Source of the DNA: Pseudo-nitzschia pungens
Taxonomy: Eukaryota > Bacillariophyta > Bacillariophyceae > Bacillariales > Bacillariaceae
NCBI GenBank assembly: GCA_037355855.1
Contig: CM074768.1
Span: forward strand, 1,054,001-1,118,000
Length of the DNA: 64,000 nucleotides
Direction of reading: 5' to 3'
Made by a program: the position numbers and the translations under genes. The notes beneath the pieces were generated by a model that was not told where the DNA came from, searched no databases, and saw only the letters and a program-made list of their open reading frames with translations. Below are positions 29,940 through 40,458 of this stretch, piece by piece (positions within the stretch are counted from its first letter, which is position 1; each line of letters opens with the position of its first letter).

Positions 29940-30340
29940 GACCCTTCTGTATATTGTTGCGTCTCCACCAGTAGATTGTTGTGTCTCAATGACTGATAAT
30001 ATTTAAAAAAAGGTATCAATTCCTATATCTAGTATATGTAGCTCTGCTTTTCAATCGCAGTTCGATTATATTGTTATTATTGTATTACGAAGTATTTTTT
30101 TTAGTAATATATAAATAATGAAATTTGCATGAAGTCGACAACCTTTTCAGACACGAGAGCGTTTTGTATTTCTCGTTTCCAAACCAAAATGGAATTCTTC
30201 GTGAGGAATGTTTACTTTCGCCGCTTGAATCGAAGGAAAATCACAACACCTTGTCTGGCCAGAGCCTCCAAAATGCCACCCATGTTTCTATCTGCACCGT
30301 CGATACATTTTTCTACGCAGCATGCGTAGATAAATTTTGC
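29940..30340. other. intergenic
   Basis: 3' side of both the transposase and the membrane protein gene. No feature seen. Confidence 0.4.
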
Positions 30341-33300
30341 TCACGTGTTGATATTGAAGATATCTCCGATACCATCAACAGCGTCCCCGATCATATCACC
30401 GACCTGGTCACCAAATTCTTCGTCGCCCGTTATATCACCCAGGAAATCACCAACTTGGTCACCAAGATCGTCGTCCTTTGGAGCATCCGAGACGTCGACA
30501 GGACCATTAGGTTCGACTTGCGCTGAAATTGGAGAAATTTGACATTGGTCCTCACTTGCTACCACCCGAATAGACAATGAATATGTTGCGTACTCGTAAG
30601 GCCAATCGGACGACTTAACTAAGAAGAATCGGTATTCACCCGGTTCAGTAATGGATGGTGCGATCGATTCTCTTGTCATCGGACCATTCCCAGTTTCTGC
30701 AGGGCATGGTTGCCCATCGCACAAATATGTTCCTGCATAAAAGGGTTTCCACAATTTATCCATTAGTAAGGATCCGGGCGGGAAGATGCCTAGCCAGTCC
30801 AAGGCTGACGGATTGCAGCGTTTGAAACGATATCTGATGGGCTTCTGGGTTGTGTAGCAAACACCGGGATATCCGTCGCCGGTGAAAATATTGGAACCAA
30901 TGATTTCGTCTGCCAAATCGTTACCGTTCTCATCGACTAAAACAATCTCGTCTACGCAATCAGAGTCAAAGTTCACTTCGTTGGTTGGAGGGACAGTTGT
31001 TAGAGCAGTTGTTGGAGCAACTGTTGCATCAGGTGGAAAAGGTTCAACAGTACGTCCCTTTCGACGCTCAACCGACAACGCAACGAGAGGAATGAACATG
31101 CCCAAGAAAATCAAAAACATCGCAAAAATGAAACAGCATCGTCTCAAGTCAATATTTCGCTCTGTGAGCATGTTTTGGATGCGTTCTTTCTTGGATCTGT
31201 TCAGACATGACAAAGAGCTTTCATTTTCGGGATTTTCGTCGTTGAAACCGTCGACTTCATAAGCCACCGGGAAGTCGTTGAAATTATCCTGGCTGTAGCT
31301 TGTTCCTGACATTCGACCATACTCCTCATCATTGGTGTAAGTTGTGTCTACGTGAGGATCGTTTTCGATATTATATCCTCCATCGTACAAACTCGCTGAG
31401 TTCGAATGAGAAGAGGTAGGACTCCTTGAGTTCCATGACGATCGCAAACTTTTCCCTATAGATCGCCATCGGTTAGACCCATTATTTTGGCTCACTTCAG
31501 CCGGGAAGATATCTTCCGGAGGTGGTAAAGAGTTCCCGTTTTCATCCAAGGGTACGCCTGAGCGTCTCCCGAGTGATCTCCTAGATGCATTCTCTGCAGA
31601 TGCACGCAGAGAGTTACCATGATCACCGAAATTCAGCAGGTCGTCAATGGGATCACTTTCGATGTCCTCAATGGTAAAATAACTGTCCCTAGAATTCTCG
31701 GTCAATGATCCACTAGTTGGTGCGGTGGCATGTACACCGTCATCAGGCTGGACCAATATCGCGGCAGCCATGGTCGTATTGCTACTTGGGGTCGCCTCAT
31801 TGCCGACAGCAGCATTCTCCTCGTCCTGGAAGTCGTCTCTGTCGTGACTGGTCATGCTCTCAATGCCGGAAGGCGATTTGTTTCTTATGCCAGGGATACT
31901 AGACATTACGCTTCGGCGCAGATTGCTGAATAGAGAAGAGGCCGTCCTTGTGCGGGGTGCTGCAGCAGAGACCAGCATGGTCTCGGGGTGCGGCAAGGAA
32001 TTTCCATTGTCGTCGAGACCATGTTCGCTATCGCTGCTGCTATCATCATCATCGCTGCTGTCCGTGCTGTCGCTATCTCTTTCAACAGCACCAGCCTCGA
32101 CATCGTCAAGACAATTTACGGTACTCATTCCCATCAACGTTTCGGGGTGTGGCAATGAGTTACCATTCTCATCCAGTGCATCTAGTGACTTATTGCTAGT
32201 GACACATTCAGAGGGCCGAATAGCATCCTGGTGTGGAAGAGAATTCCCTTCTTCGTCCAAAATTCCATCACTGCCATCAGTACTGATTTCAGTAACATCA
32301 TTGTTGCGAATAGAAGCAGATTTGTCCTTTGAATTCCGCATCAAGGTTTCGGGATGGGGAAGAGAGTTCCCATTTCCAACCAGAATATCAAGATCTTGAT
32401 CTTCCTTCATAGTTGAAACATGCGCAGATAGCATTTCATCTGGATGGGGCAATGAGTTCCCGTTTACATCCAAAATTCTGTCACTGTTCTCCTCACCGCC
32501 TTCATTAACATCATTGTTGCCGGCAGACACATCAGCAGATTTGTCCTTTGAATTCCGCATCAACGTTTCGGGATGAGGCAACGAATTGCCATTTCCATTC
32601 AGAATATCAAGATCTTGATCTTCTTTTGAAGTTGAAATGTTTGCAGATCTCATTTCGTCTGGATGGGGCAGTGAGTTACCATTTACATCCAAAATGGAAT
32701 CATCATTATTGCCATCTGTGCCCTTGTCACTACCAGCATCAGCAGAAGTAGAGTTTGCAGATTCTGCTGAACCTCTCATCAAGGTTTCAGGATAGGGAAG
32801 AGAATTGCCATTTCCATTCAGAATATCAAGATCTTGGTCTTTGTTTGCAGTTGAAATGTTTGCAGATCTCATTTCGTCTGGATGGGGCAATGAATTACCA
32901 TTTACATCCAAAATGGAATCATCATTATTGCCATCCGTGCCCTTGTCACTACCAGCATCAGCAGAAGTAGAGTTTGCAGATTCTGCTGAACCTCTCATCA
33001 AGGTTTCAGGATGGGGAAGAGAATTGCCATTTCCATTCAGAATATCAAGATCTTGGTCTTTGTTTGCAGTTGAAATGTTTGAAGATCTCATTTCGTCTGG
33101 ATGGGGCAATGAATTACCATTTACATCCAAAATGGAATCATCATTATTGCCATCCGTGCCCTTGTCACTACCAGCATCAGCAGAAGTAGAGTTTGCAGAT
33201 CCTGCTGAACCTCTCATCAAGGTTTCAGGATGGGGAAGAGAATTGCCATTTCCATTCAGAATATCAAGATCTTGGTCTTTGTTTGCAGTTGAAATGTTTG

Positions 33301-35254
33301 CAGATCTCATTTCGTCTGGATGGGGCAATGAATTACCATTTACATCCAAAATGGAATCATCATTATTGCCATCCGTGCCCTTGTCACTACCAGCATCAGC
33401 AGAAGTAGAGTTTGCAGATCCTGCTGAACCTCTCATCAAGGTTTCAGGATGGGGAAGAGAATTGCCATTTCCATTCAGAATATCAAGATCTTGATCATTG
33501 TTTGCAGTTGAAATGTTTGCAGATCTCATTTCGTCTGGATGGGGCAATGAATTACCATTTACATCCAAAATGGAATCATCATTATTGCCATCCGTGCCCT
33601 TGTCACTACCAGCATCAGCAGAAGTAGAGTTTGCAGATTCTGCTGAACCTCTCATCAAGGTTTCAGGATGGGGAAGAGAATTGCCATTTCCATTCAGAAT
33701 ATCAAGATCTTGGTCTTTGTTTGCAGTTGAAATGTTTGCAGATCTCATTTCGTCTGGATGGGGCAATGAATTACCATTTACATCCAAAATGGAATCATCA
33801 TTATTGCCATCCGTGCCCTTGTCACTACCAGCATCAGCAGAAGTAGAGTTTGCAGATCCTGCTGAACCTCTCATCAAGGTTTCAGGATGGGGAAGAGAAT
33901 TGCCATTTCCATTCAGAATATCAAGATCTTGGTCTTTGTTTGCAGTTGAAATGTTTACAGATCTCATTTCGTCTGGATGGGGCAATGAATTACCGTTTAC
34001 ATCCAAAATGGAATCATCATTATTGCCATCCGTGCCCTTGTCACTACCAGCATCAGCAGAAGTAGAGTTTGCAGATCCTGCTGAACCTCTCATCAAGGTT
34101 TCAGGATGGGGAAGAGAATTGCCATTACCACCTAAATTTTCCAGGTCTTGATCTTCCTTTGAGGTTGCTACATTGGTGGATAGTACTTCATCTGGATGGG
34201 GCAATGAGTTACCGTTTACATCCAAAATGGAATCATTGATATTGTCATTGCTACCATCGCTGTCATTACTGCCATTGCCATTCGAGTGTACAGAAGTAGA
34301 GTATGTGGAATCTGTAGAATCTCTCATTAAGGTTTCAGGATGGGGAAGAGAATTGCCATTACCACCTAAATTTTCCAGGTCTTGATCTTCCTTTGAGGTT
34401 GCTACATTGGTGGATAGTACTTCATCTGGATGGGGCAATGAGTTACCATTACCATCCAAAGCGTTTTCACTTTTTGATGTCGTCGATTCATTGCCACTGA
34501 TATCCTGAGCAGGACTTTCACTGTTCGATGCCGCCGTTTCATTGTCACTAGTTTGGGTGTTGGTATTGCCGTTGCCGGCGAGACCAGCAAGACCCCGGAA
34601 TAGACCACCGAATAGGCCCCTGGGTACGGTTGGTTGTTTTGGTTCATTCTCCACGTCTCCACTTTCGTCGACAAACCCCTCCGGTTCGTCATCACCGACA
34701 GAATTCTTGCCGCTGGGATCGCGATTTTGGAGCTGCTGATCGCTGTTGTCTTCCATGGTGTTATTTATACCGAGTTGCTGGTCGTCGGTATCGCTTTGGA
34801 TTTTGTTCTGTGAGCTGAGGTTGCCGCTACTGCCTTTGTCTTCACTAATTGATTTGGCAGAGGGCAAAAGATTGGATTCCACCAAGAAATCATAGTCCAT
34901 CGGGACACTGTAATCTTCGATTTCGATCTCTTCGTCGTCACCATGAGTGCCCAGTGTGCTGGGATCCTGATCCAACCAGGCCATGGAATTGAGGGGTTGC
35001 GGTTGCTGCGCACTCACGACCGATACATTCTCTCCAAAATAATCGTCTTTCGCCTCGATATCGAATTTCTTATTGCTGTCTTCCATGGAATTCCAAACAC
35101 TGTTGGCATCAATCTGTGCCGGTGCGGGTCGTCTTTCTCGCTTTTGCCCTTCTCCTAGTATGGCTTGAGGGGGCAACTCGTCTTGAAAGCTCTCGTTTCC
35201 AACGTTGGTCTCTTCGGCATAGCTATCATCGGACTTTCCTATAGAAGGCTCCAT
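30341..35254 (-). CDS. giant single-pass membrane protein with NGNSLPHP repeats
   Basis: 1637 residues in one open frame. Residues 1-1372 are acidic, Ser/Asn/Asp-rich and carry the recurrent phrase NGNSLPHP[DE], including seven near-identical 73-residue units. A hydrophobic segment (CCFIFAMFLIFLGMFIPLVA, ~1373-1395) is preceded by RNIDLRR and has no upstream signal peptide, which suggests an N-in type II topology. The ~240-residue C-terminus then has six or more Cys and a beta-sandwich-like stretch: RYRFKRCNP, LDWLGIFPPGS, AGTYLCDGQPC, EPGEYRFFLVKSS. DWLGIFP resembles the start of SKICH-like beta-sandwich domains; this is a weak similarity. The function is unknown; a cell-surface or vesicle-membrane protein fits. 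Antisense ORFs over it are shadows of the repeats. Confidence 0.85.
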   Translation of the reverse strand: MEPSIGKSDDSYAEETNVGNESFQDELPPQAILGEGQKRERRPAPAQIDANSVWNSMEDSNKKFDIEAKDDYFGENVSVVSAQQPQPLNSMAWLDQDPSTLGTHGDDEEIEIEDYSVPMDYDFLVESNLLPSAKSISEDKGSSGNLSSQNKIQSDTDDQQLGINNTMEDNSDQQLQNRDPSGKNSVGDDEPEGFVDESGDVENEPKQPTVPRGLFGGLFRGLAGLAGNGNTNTQTSDNETAASNSESPAQDISGNESTTSKSENALDGNGNSLPHPDEVLSTNVATSKEDQDLENLGGNGNSLPHPETLMRDSTDSTYSTSVHSNGNGSNDSDGSNDNINDSILDVNGNSLPHPDEVLSTNVATSKEDQDLENLGGNGNSLPHPETLMRGSAGSANSTSADAGSDKGTDGNNDDSILDVNGNSLPHPDEMRSVNISTANKDQDLDILNGNGNSLPHPETLMRGSAGSANSTSADAGSDKGTDGNNDDSILDVNGNSLPHPDEMRSANISTANKDQDLDILNGNGNSLPHPETLMRGSAESANSTSADAGSDKGTDGNNDDSILDVNGNSLPHPDEMRSANISTANNDQDLDILNGNGNSLPHPETLMRGSAGSANSTSADAGSDKGTDGNNDDSILDVNGNSLPHPDEMRSANISTANKDQDLDILNGNGNSLPHPETLMRGSAGSANSTSADAGSDKGTDGNNDDSILDVNGNSLPHPDEMRSSNISTANKDQDLDILNGNGNSLPHPETLMRGSAESANSTSADAGSDKGTDGNNDDSILDVNGNSLPHPDEMRSANISTANKDQDLDILNGNGNSLPYPETLMRGSAESANSTSADAGSDKGTDGNNDDSILDVNGNSLPHPDEMRSANISTSKEDQDLDILNGNGNSLPHPETLMRNSKDKSADVSAGNNDVNEGGEENSDRILDVNGNSLPHPDEMLSAHVSTMKEDQDLDILVGNGNSLPHPETLMRNSKDKSASIRNNDVTEISTDGSDGILDEEGNSLPHQDAIRPSECVTSNKSLDALDENGNSLPHPETLMGMSTVNCLDDVEAGAVERDSDSTDSSDDDDSSSDSEHGLDDNGNSLPHPETMLVSAAAPRTRTASSLFSNLRRSVMSSIPGIRNKSPSGIESMTSHDRDDFQDEENAAVGNEATPSSNTTMAAAILVQPDDGVHATAPTSGSLTENSRDSYFTIEDIESDPIDDLLNFGDHGNSLRASAENASRRSLGRRSGVPLDENGNSLPPPEDIFPAEVSQNNGSNRWRSIGKSLRSSWNSRSPTSSHSNSASLYDGGYNIENDPHVDTTYTNDEEYGRMSGTSYSQDNFNDFPVAYEVDGFNDENPENESSLSCLNRSKKERIQNMLTERNIDLRRCCFIFAMFLIFLGMFIPLVALSVERRKGRTVEPFPPDATVAPTTALTTVPPTNEVNFDSDCVDEIVLVDENGNDLADEIIGSNIFTGDGYPGVCYTTQKPIRYRFKRCNPSALDWLGIFPPGSLLMDKLWKPFYAGTYLCDGQPCPAETGNGPMTRESIAPSITEPGEYRFFLVKSSDWPYEYATYSLSIRVVASEDQCQISPISAQVEPNGPVDVSDAPKDDDLGDQVGDFLGDITGDEEFGDQVGDMIGDAVDGIGDIFNINT
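32540..34150 (-). repeat. 219-bp in-frame tandem repeat, 7 near-identical units plus diverged flanks
   Basis: Identical positions recur at 32755, 32974, 33193, 33412, 33631 and 33850 (exact 219-bp spacing). Units differ by a handful of bases (for example GATTCTGCTGAA versus GATCCTGCTGAA). The period is 73 codons. Flanking units at 32400-32650 and 34100-34450 share only the NGNSLPHP core. Confidence 0.95.
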
Positions 35255-37375
35255 TATATGAAAGATAAATGGTTATTGAGGCGAGAGATATCTTTTGTGG
35301 AATGATCACTCGCAGCAAATAGTCTATCTCCTGTTGGTCGGGAAGACACGACTGAAGTGTGTGTGTGCTTTCGTGTGTCTGTGTGTGTTTTGAAATACTG
35401 ATCGCCGTTCGATTCCTTTTGTGCAACTGGCGTGAAGCTTCGTGTTCTCAGAATTGCTTGTGAGTATTTTGTTCAATCTCGGCAAACTGCAAGTTCGTCC
35501 ACTATGGTCATTCAATTCGAACCTCAAGGCCCAGGTGTGTCCTAAATGTAAATTCAAATCCGCACCTTTTTCTTGTCCGAGGTTTTTTCATAAGAATTAT
35601 TTAGAATTAATTCGTAAGTCTTCCCGTAACTTACCGGTAGTAAGTTTGAGTTGTGTCACCGGGTTGTAAACCTTACCGTAGAAAAGTGCAAGTAACTAAG
35701 ATTACTTGTACCGGTAAGTGTAATTGTAGTGTGTCGTTCTCTTCTAAGGTTACTTGGTACAGTATTGTTTTTCACGTTAGCTTCCGTGCGGAAGGAGTTC
35801 TACGGTACAGTAACTTACTATGCTCTGTCATCACTGTGTGTACGAACAAAAATTCTATTTCGTACCAATTAGTCGTGGATAATTTCGCCGAAAAACCATA
35901 GCTACAATAGCCCATAGGAATTTGATCCTCAGCGTCATAGTAATTGTTTTTGTCCAGTGCTTGGGGATGGTGCCTCGCTTGGATACTTGTACCATACACG
36001 TCGGTAATTAAGGTTACCAGTACAAGTAAGGTTACGTGATGATTTTAAAATTGTAGATCGTACGTTATTGCTGTAGTACCGGTAGTAATAGATTTCGAGG
36101 CATAAAGTAGAAGTGAGTGGTTGGAAAGGTAAGGTTAATTCCACTGATATGTATGTAATTATCATAAGTACGAACATAAACCGCCAAGTACGTACGTACT
36201 TACTGTACAAACAAGTACGTACGTACTTGTAGTTCGAACGTGGTACTTCACACGACTAAGGTCTTTTAACCCTACCGGTAAGTGTGCGACGCAGTGCTCG
36301 CAAACCGCGATCAATGGACGTGATTTAGTCGGAATAATTTGACTTTTGATTCGAATTCGTCGCACAACAGCATGCGGTTGTGTTTTTACGGTACTTCGTA
36401 CTAGTACCTCTGTTCCAAAATACTGTATCGATGACTCTTAACGATACACGATTTTTGAACGCTCACATAAGAGTCATCGATACGGTATTGTGGACTGGAG
36501 GGAGTAACCTTAATCAATTTTTGATAGTAAGACACCTTACCTGCAGTAAGGCATACCAAGAACGCACCCAATTATTAAAACGGTCCCGGTAAAGCTCGTG
36601 CATGTTTTAATTCAACAATTTGTGAACACGACTGTTGTCCCACATGAAAATACGTAAAACCATGTTTTTCGGATTTGAATCGAGCCGTTTGAAAAAAAAA
36701 AACTACTGCTACCACTCTTTCGTCATGTTTTGAATAAGGTTTACTGTAAGAATTACATAAGATTACCTAATAGTAACCTTATTCATACTACGAAAATGTA
36801 CTCATACCCCCAAAGTACACCGTAAATCTTACGTGCTTTCATTATTTTACGATCGGCATAAGGTTTACTTGTACACAATGCACGTCCAAACTCAAATCTC
36901 AACGGCTCTTTCTCAATCAAGTTTTTCCGTTACCGTACAAGTACGGTAAAAAAGTAATAAGTAATACGAATTTCTGTCGTGATTTGTACATGTGCTGGTT
37001 TTGAATTTTTTGGACGGGTCCATCGTAAGTCAGAATCTAAAAGTTGCTTTCATTACAAGTCTTTTCGAGAAGTCACGCCCTCACCATTCCTAGGGCCAAA
37101 TACTGGTATTTCTGATTGACAACCTAGAGAAAAAATATCGGGAGGGTCCGTCATCAGATCATCCCCCCGCATCGTATTCATCTATTGCTGGCTGAAGCTC
37201 CTCGTGTAAGAGTAAATAATACCATTGGAAGCAAGTATTCCAACCGGAAGAGTCAACACAGTACTTGATTTCAAATCAGCCATCAGAAAAGCGAAAAAAA
37301 CAAAACAAAACCAGAACCAAAACCAAAACCAAAACAAAAACAAAAAGAAAAAACGTCCCAACACAATCGATCAAG
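35255..37375. other. intergenic rich in GTAAGGTTAC and GTACGTAC words
   Basis: No supported gene. Dense short words ACCGGTAA, TAAGGTTAC and the palindromic AAGTACGTACGTACTT (twice near 36187-36225). An inverted repeat lies at 36421-36487. A (CAAAAC)n-like tract precedes the SET gene (37300-37345). Confidence 0.5.
36421..36487. repeat. 67-bp foldback (20-bp arms)
   Basis: TACTGTATCGATGACTCTTA at 36421-36440 and its reverse complement at 36468-36487, with one mismatch and a 27-nt loop. Confidence 0.75.
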
Positions 37376-38266
37376 ATGAATCGAAGGATTCAGTCGGAAC
37401 GAAATCGACAGAACAACGTAGTAGACAGACGCATGCGCGGAGGCATCCATCACCTACGGAACACAAACACTCGAGGCAGTGGCCAAGTCGAGGCCAACCG
37501 CAAAATACCGAGAGATTGTGCCACGTCCAATTACAATAGAGCGATTCACGATGCCTTGACCTGGCGACATTTGCAGGATATCTATATCGAAACAGTCGAT
37601 CACGAAGACTATTCCCGGCGTCGAGAAACGCATCCTTCCTACACAGGCTTTGCCGTACAAGTAGTGGTCAAAGACGATGGTCACCGAGGCCGTTCCGTCT
37701 ATGCGGCCGAACCCATTCGAAAGGGTACCAAGGTCTGGCATTCAAATCATTTGGTACCCTTCAAGACTCCTAGCGACTTACAATCCTTTCTGAGCAAGCT
37801 GGATCACGACCTCCAGTGCGATGCCCTGTTGTGGGCTTACGTCGAAAAGGGCGAGGGATATGTGTCACTGGCGTTGGATCCTGGCTCATTTGTCAATCAC
37901 GGAGAGACAGAAAACGCGATCAACTTGGACAAGGATTGTTACGCCCTGCGAGATATTCAGATGGGCGAGGAATTGCTGGAAAACTACACGGAATTCATTG
38001 GATTCGGCGAGGAGGAAGGCGTCGAGTGGTACAACCACATCCGAGGGTGGGCCTGGCAGGAGGGAGAATTGGGTTCCCATGAAGCTGAATCGACGGACGA
38101 GTACAATCTTTTAGGAGCGCCCAAGGTTTGGGGTAGTGCTGCCATCAATGCCGAATCCGGCTTATCCACAATCATGCCGGCTATCGGACTGCTATTGTTC
38201 GGCGCCTTCGCGTTGCACAAGGTGTTTCCTTACCATTCCTATCGGAAAGAAAAAGAAGGGCTGTAA
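37376..38266 (+). CDS. SET-domain protein with C-terminal membrane anchor
   Basis: 296 residues from the ATG at 37376. The in-frame ATG at 37265 would add a Lys/Thr repeat encoded by a CAAAAC tract and is less likely. SET motifs: GRSVYAAEPIRKGTKVW (N-SET), then LDPGSFVNHGETENAI (the NHS-type pseudoknot motif, here NHG) and ALRDIQMGEELLENYTEF (the final Tyr-containing motif). There are no pre-SET or post-SET Cys clusters. The C-terminus STIMPAIGLLLFGAFALHKV followed by FPYHSYRKEKEGL is a hydrophobic helix with a basic tail, as in tail-anchored membrane proteins. It is likely a lysine methyltransferase acting on a non-histone substrate at a membrane; both points are inference. Confidence 0.85.
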   Translation: MNRRIQSERNRQNNVVDRRMRGGIHHLRNTNTRGSGQVEANRKIPRDCATSNYNRAIHDALTWRHLQDIYIETVDHEDYSRRRETHPSYTGFAVQVVVKDDGHRGRSVYAAEPIRKGTKVWHSNHLVPFKTPSDLQSFLSKLDHDLQCDALLWAYVEKGEGYVSLALDPGSFVNHGETENAINLDKDCYALRDIQMGEELLENYTEFIGFGEEEGVEWYNHIRGWAWQEGELGSHEAESTDEYNLLGAPKVWGSAAINAESGLSTIMPAIGLLLFGAFALHKVFPYHSYRKEKEGL

Positions 38267-38881
38267 CAAACCGCAGAAAGTTTTGAAGGGAAGGAACTAG
38301 TATAACCGGAGAAACAACGATTGCTATTCGGAAACCCCGAATACGAGATATCTTTTGTCATGATGTGATGGAGCTAGCACAACACCCGCCGAATCATTTT
38401 TATTCAATTTCCGTACTAGGGAATGTAAGAAGCAAGGGAAGCTATGCAAAGTCTTGAATCCAATTCACAGAGACTATACTCTTATTTTTGGAACATATTG
38501 ACGGATGCAGCAGGTCTTTGTTATCCGTATTTTGATGCGAAATCGCATCAGCACAGTTAGTTGAAATCATCATTATTTAGAGCAATGACTTATTTTGACT
38601 TTACGTGTCGTTGAGTTATGCCGTCAGAGTGGGAATGTGAGTCCATGACTGGATTCGTTCTATATCACGAAGTAGTTACTTTCCTATTGATCACATAGAA
38701 AAGACTTCCTGTCTTCTGATTGAAACAAATTCTTCGAATTTTTCTTCATGAATGAAATTGGTAGCTGAGAACGTTTGCTACTGTTACAGCCCTAGTTGTA
38801 AGGTAGATACTCTGATCAAGCACTCAATCTGTAGTTTTATGCAAAACACAAGAATACTTCAAAGAATTCGGAAGTTCGATA
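38267..38881. other. intergenic between convergent genes
   Basis: 3' flanks of the SET and G-patch genes. Nothing else seen. Confidence 0.45.
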
Positions 38882-39733
38882 CTATGTGTCTTTCTTCGAC
38901 TTTTTTTTCGACTTCTTAGATTTCTTTTCCTTCTTGGTCTTCTTTTCGTCGGGTTCGGTGGATGATACCTTCTTGTTTTCTTTATCTTCCTTCTTTCGCT
39001 TCTTTTCTGCCCTTTTTCGAAGCTTTTCAGTCAATTCTACATTGCTGCCCGGGTCACTGTCGCAACCCTTGTCGGAGTCGTTGTGGACAGAGACATCTTG
39101 GGACACTTTCGCTCGGTCCTCCTCCGACGATTCACCGCCGTTATTCTCGTCGCAGCTATCCTTGTTCTTTTTGGACTCATCCTTTCGGGATCGTTTCTTC
39201 TTGTTGCTGACGCTACTGCTCGTGGCACCAACAGCCGGAATGGCAGTGTATGGAGCTGCACCCATCGTTGCGGTAGACACGACGTCCGTGTTTCCGAAAA
39301 TACATGCCAGGTCTTCCGCACTCTTCGCTCCAAACTTCGCCGCTCTCATTTTTCTCGCGTGTCCAGCCAAAACCTTGTTTTGCGGTAGGCTGAGTGCCTT
39401 TTTGGTACGTTGGGCCTTCTTCTTGACCTCCTTTTTCTCTTTCTTGGATTTCTTTTTCGATTTTTTCTCGTTCTCGTTTCCGTGATGTGCCTTCAAATTG
39501 GCAAGCACGGCCGCAAAGGTTCCGGTCGATTCAGAGGGACCGCCCTCGGTTTGTCGCTTGGCACCGATCCCCAACCCCTCCTGGCGCTTGACAGCTCGGA
39601 GTGCCGTTGTGTTAACGTTGCGTTTTCCAATTCCCTTGCCCTCTGTCCAGCCCATCTTCTCGAGCATCTTGCTCCCGAGGTTGGACTTGCGCCATTCTGA
39701 ATTGCGAGTATCTTCGACTTGGACGATTGTCAT
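38882..39733 (-). CDS. G-patch domain protein, PINX1/Pxr1-like
   Basis: 283 residues. The G-patch lies near the N-terminus (~18-65): SNLGSKMLEKMGWTEGKGIG, then KRNVNTTALRAVKRQEGLGIGA, with the glycine and tryptophan positions of the motif. A middle segment (NKVLAGHARKMRAAKFGAKSAEDLACIFG) and a very Lys-rich C-terminus (KKEKKSKKSKKKSKKDT) follow. N-terminal G-patch plus basic tail is the layout of PINX1/Pxr1, nucleolar activators of DEAH helicases in rRNA and snoRNA processing. The assignment to that subfamily rests on architecture. Expected nucleolar. Confidence 0.85.
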   Translation of the reverse strand: MTIVQVEDTRNSEWRKSNLGSKMLEKMGWTEGKGIGKRNVNTTALRAVKRQEGLGIGAKRQTEGGPSESTGTFAAVLANLKAHHGNENEKKSKKKSKKEKKEVKKKAQRTKKALSLPQNKVLAGHARKMRAAKFGAKSAEDLACIFGNTDVVSTATMGAAPYTAIPAVGATSSSVSNKKKRSRKDESKKNKDSCDENNGGESSEEDRAKVSQDVSVHNDSDKGCDSDPGSNVELTEKLRKRAEKKRKKEDKENKKVSSTEPDEKKTKKEKKSKKSKKKSKKDT

Positions 39734-40458
39734 CTTTCTGCTATCTGTCGAGCGAAACTTTCACAGCTTTGATGCTCCTCCGATTTGTTTTCTTTTCCGT
39801 CGTGAATTTTGGGATCTGAGCGTTGGTCCAGACCGGAAAACCGATGAGTGGAAGTGTACGGTATTAACCTTACCTTACCGGTACATCTCGTTGGACTTGC
39901 ACTTGTTACTCGTTCTTGTGATAGTGAAATCCACGTAATTTGACAGAAAATTGTTTCGATTGTATCGATTCGTACGGTACGAGTAACTTTACCACAACCC
40001 GTCGTCCTCCCGAAGACAGGAAATTGGAAATTGACATGATAAATGAATGGCTACCGGTAAGAATAGCATTACAGTACGGGAGATTACGAGTACCGTACGG
40101 TTACGTAACCTTACCGGTAAGGTTACTTACTACGGAATTCCTATCAGCTGTCCCCCGGTTTCCGTAGAAATTATTTTGTAGTACCGGTAAGGTTAGGGCA
40201 TTCAGTCACTCAACGAATGCCAAGCATGTGTTCTTTTTGGCAATCTTTTTTGCCGATCAAAATTTTCTTTATTCTTGTAAGATACCAACTGTCCCCTATT
40301 GTTGCTGCTGTTGCTGTTTTCATGTTATTCCCCGAACCAACAAGAAAGATCACCATGGCCAGTGCTTTGTCAGCCAATCGTCAGTAGGAGGTAGTAATCT
40401 GTGGCTCTCATTTGTTGTTTGTGGAATTAGTAGTCACACAGCCGTCAACCGTGGCATC
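39734..40458. other. intergenic with palindromic GGTAAGGTTAC motif and MITE copy
   Basis: Contains a perfect 22-bp palindrome at 40105-40126 (core AACCTTACCGGTAAGGTT), the MITE half-copy at 40138-40178, and the left part of Harbinger element 1 from about 40225. Confidence 0.55.
40138..40178. repeat. MITE family ATTCCTATCAGCTGTCC, copy 2 (partial)
   Basis: TTCCTATCAGCTGTCC followed by CCGGTTTCCGTAGAAATTA matches the left half of the element at 16525. The right inverted end is missing. Confidence 0.65.

Noticed and set aside
28511..30027. Terminal inverted repeats for the Tc1/IS630-like transposase
   Set aside because: GGAACACATACC and GGTATCAATTCC next to A runs match at only 8 of 12 positions, with no TA duplication.
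32540..34150. CRISPR-like regular repeats
   Set aside because: 219-bp period, no unique spacers, in frame within a eukaryotic gene.
32805..34385. Plus-strand repeated ORFs (SSGWGNELPFTSK units)
   Set aside because: Antisense of the 219-bp repeat in the giant membrane protein gene.
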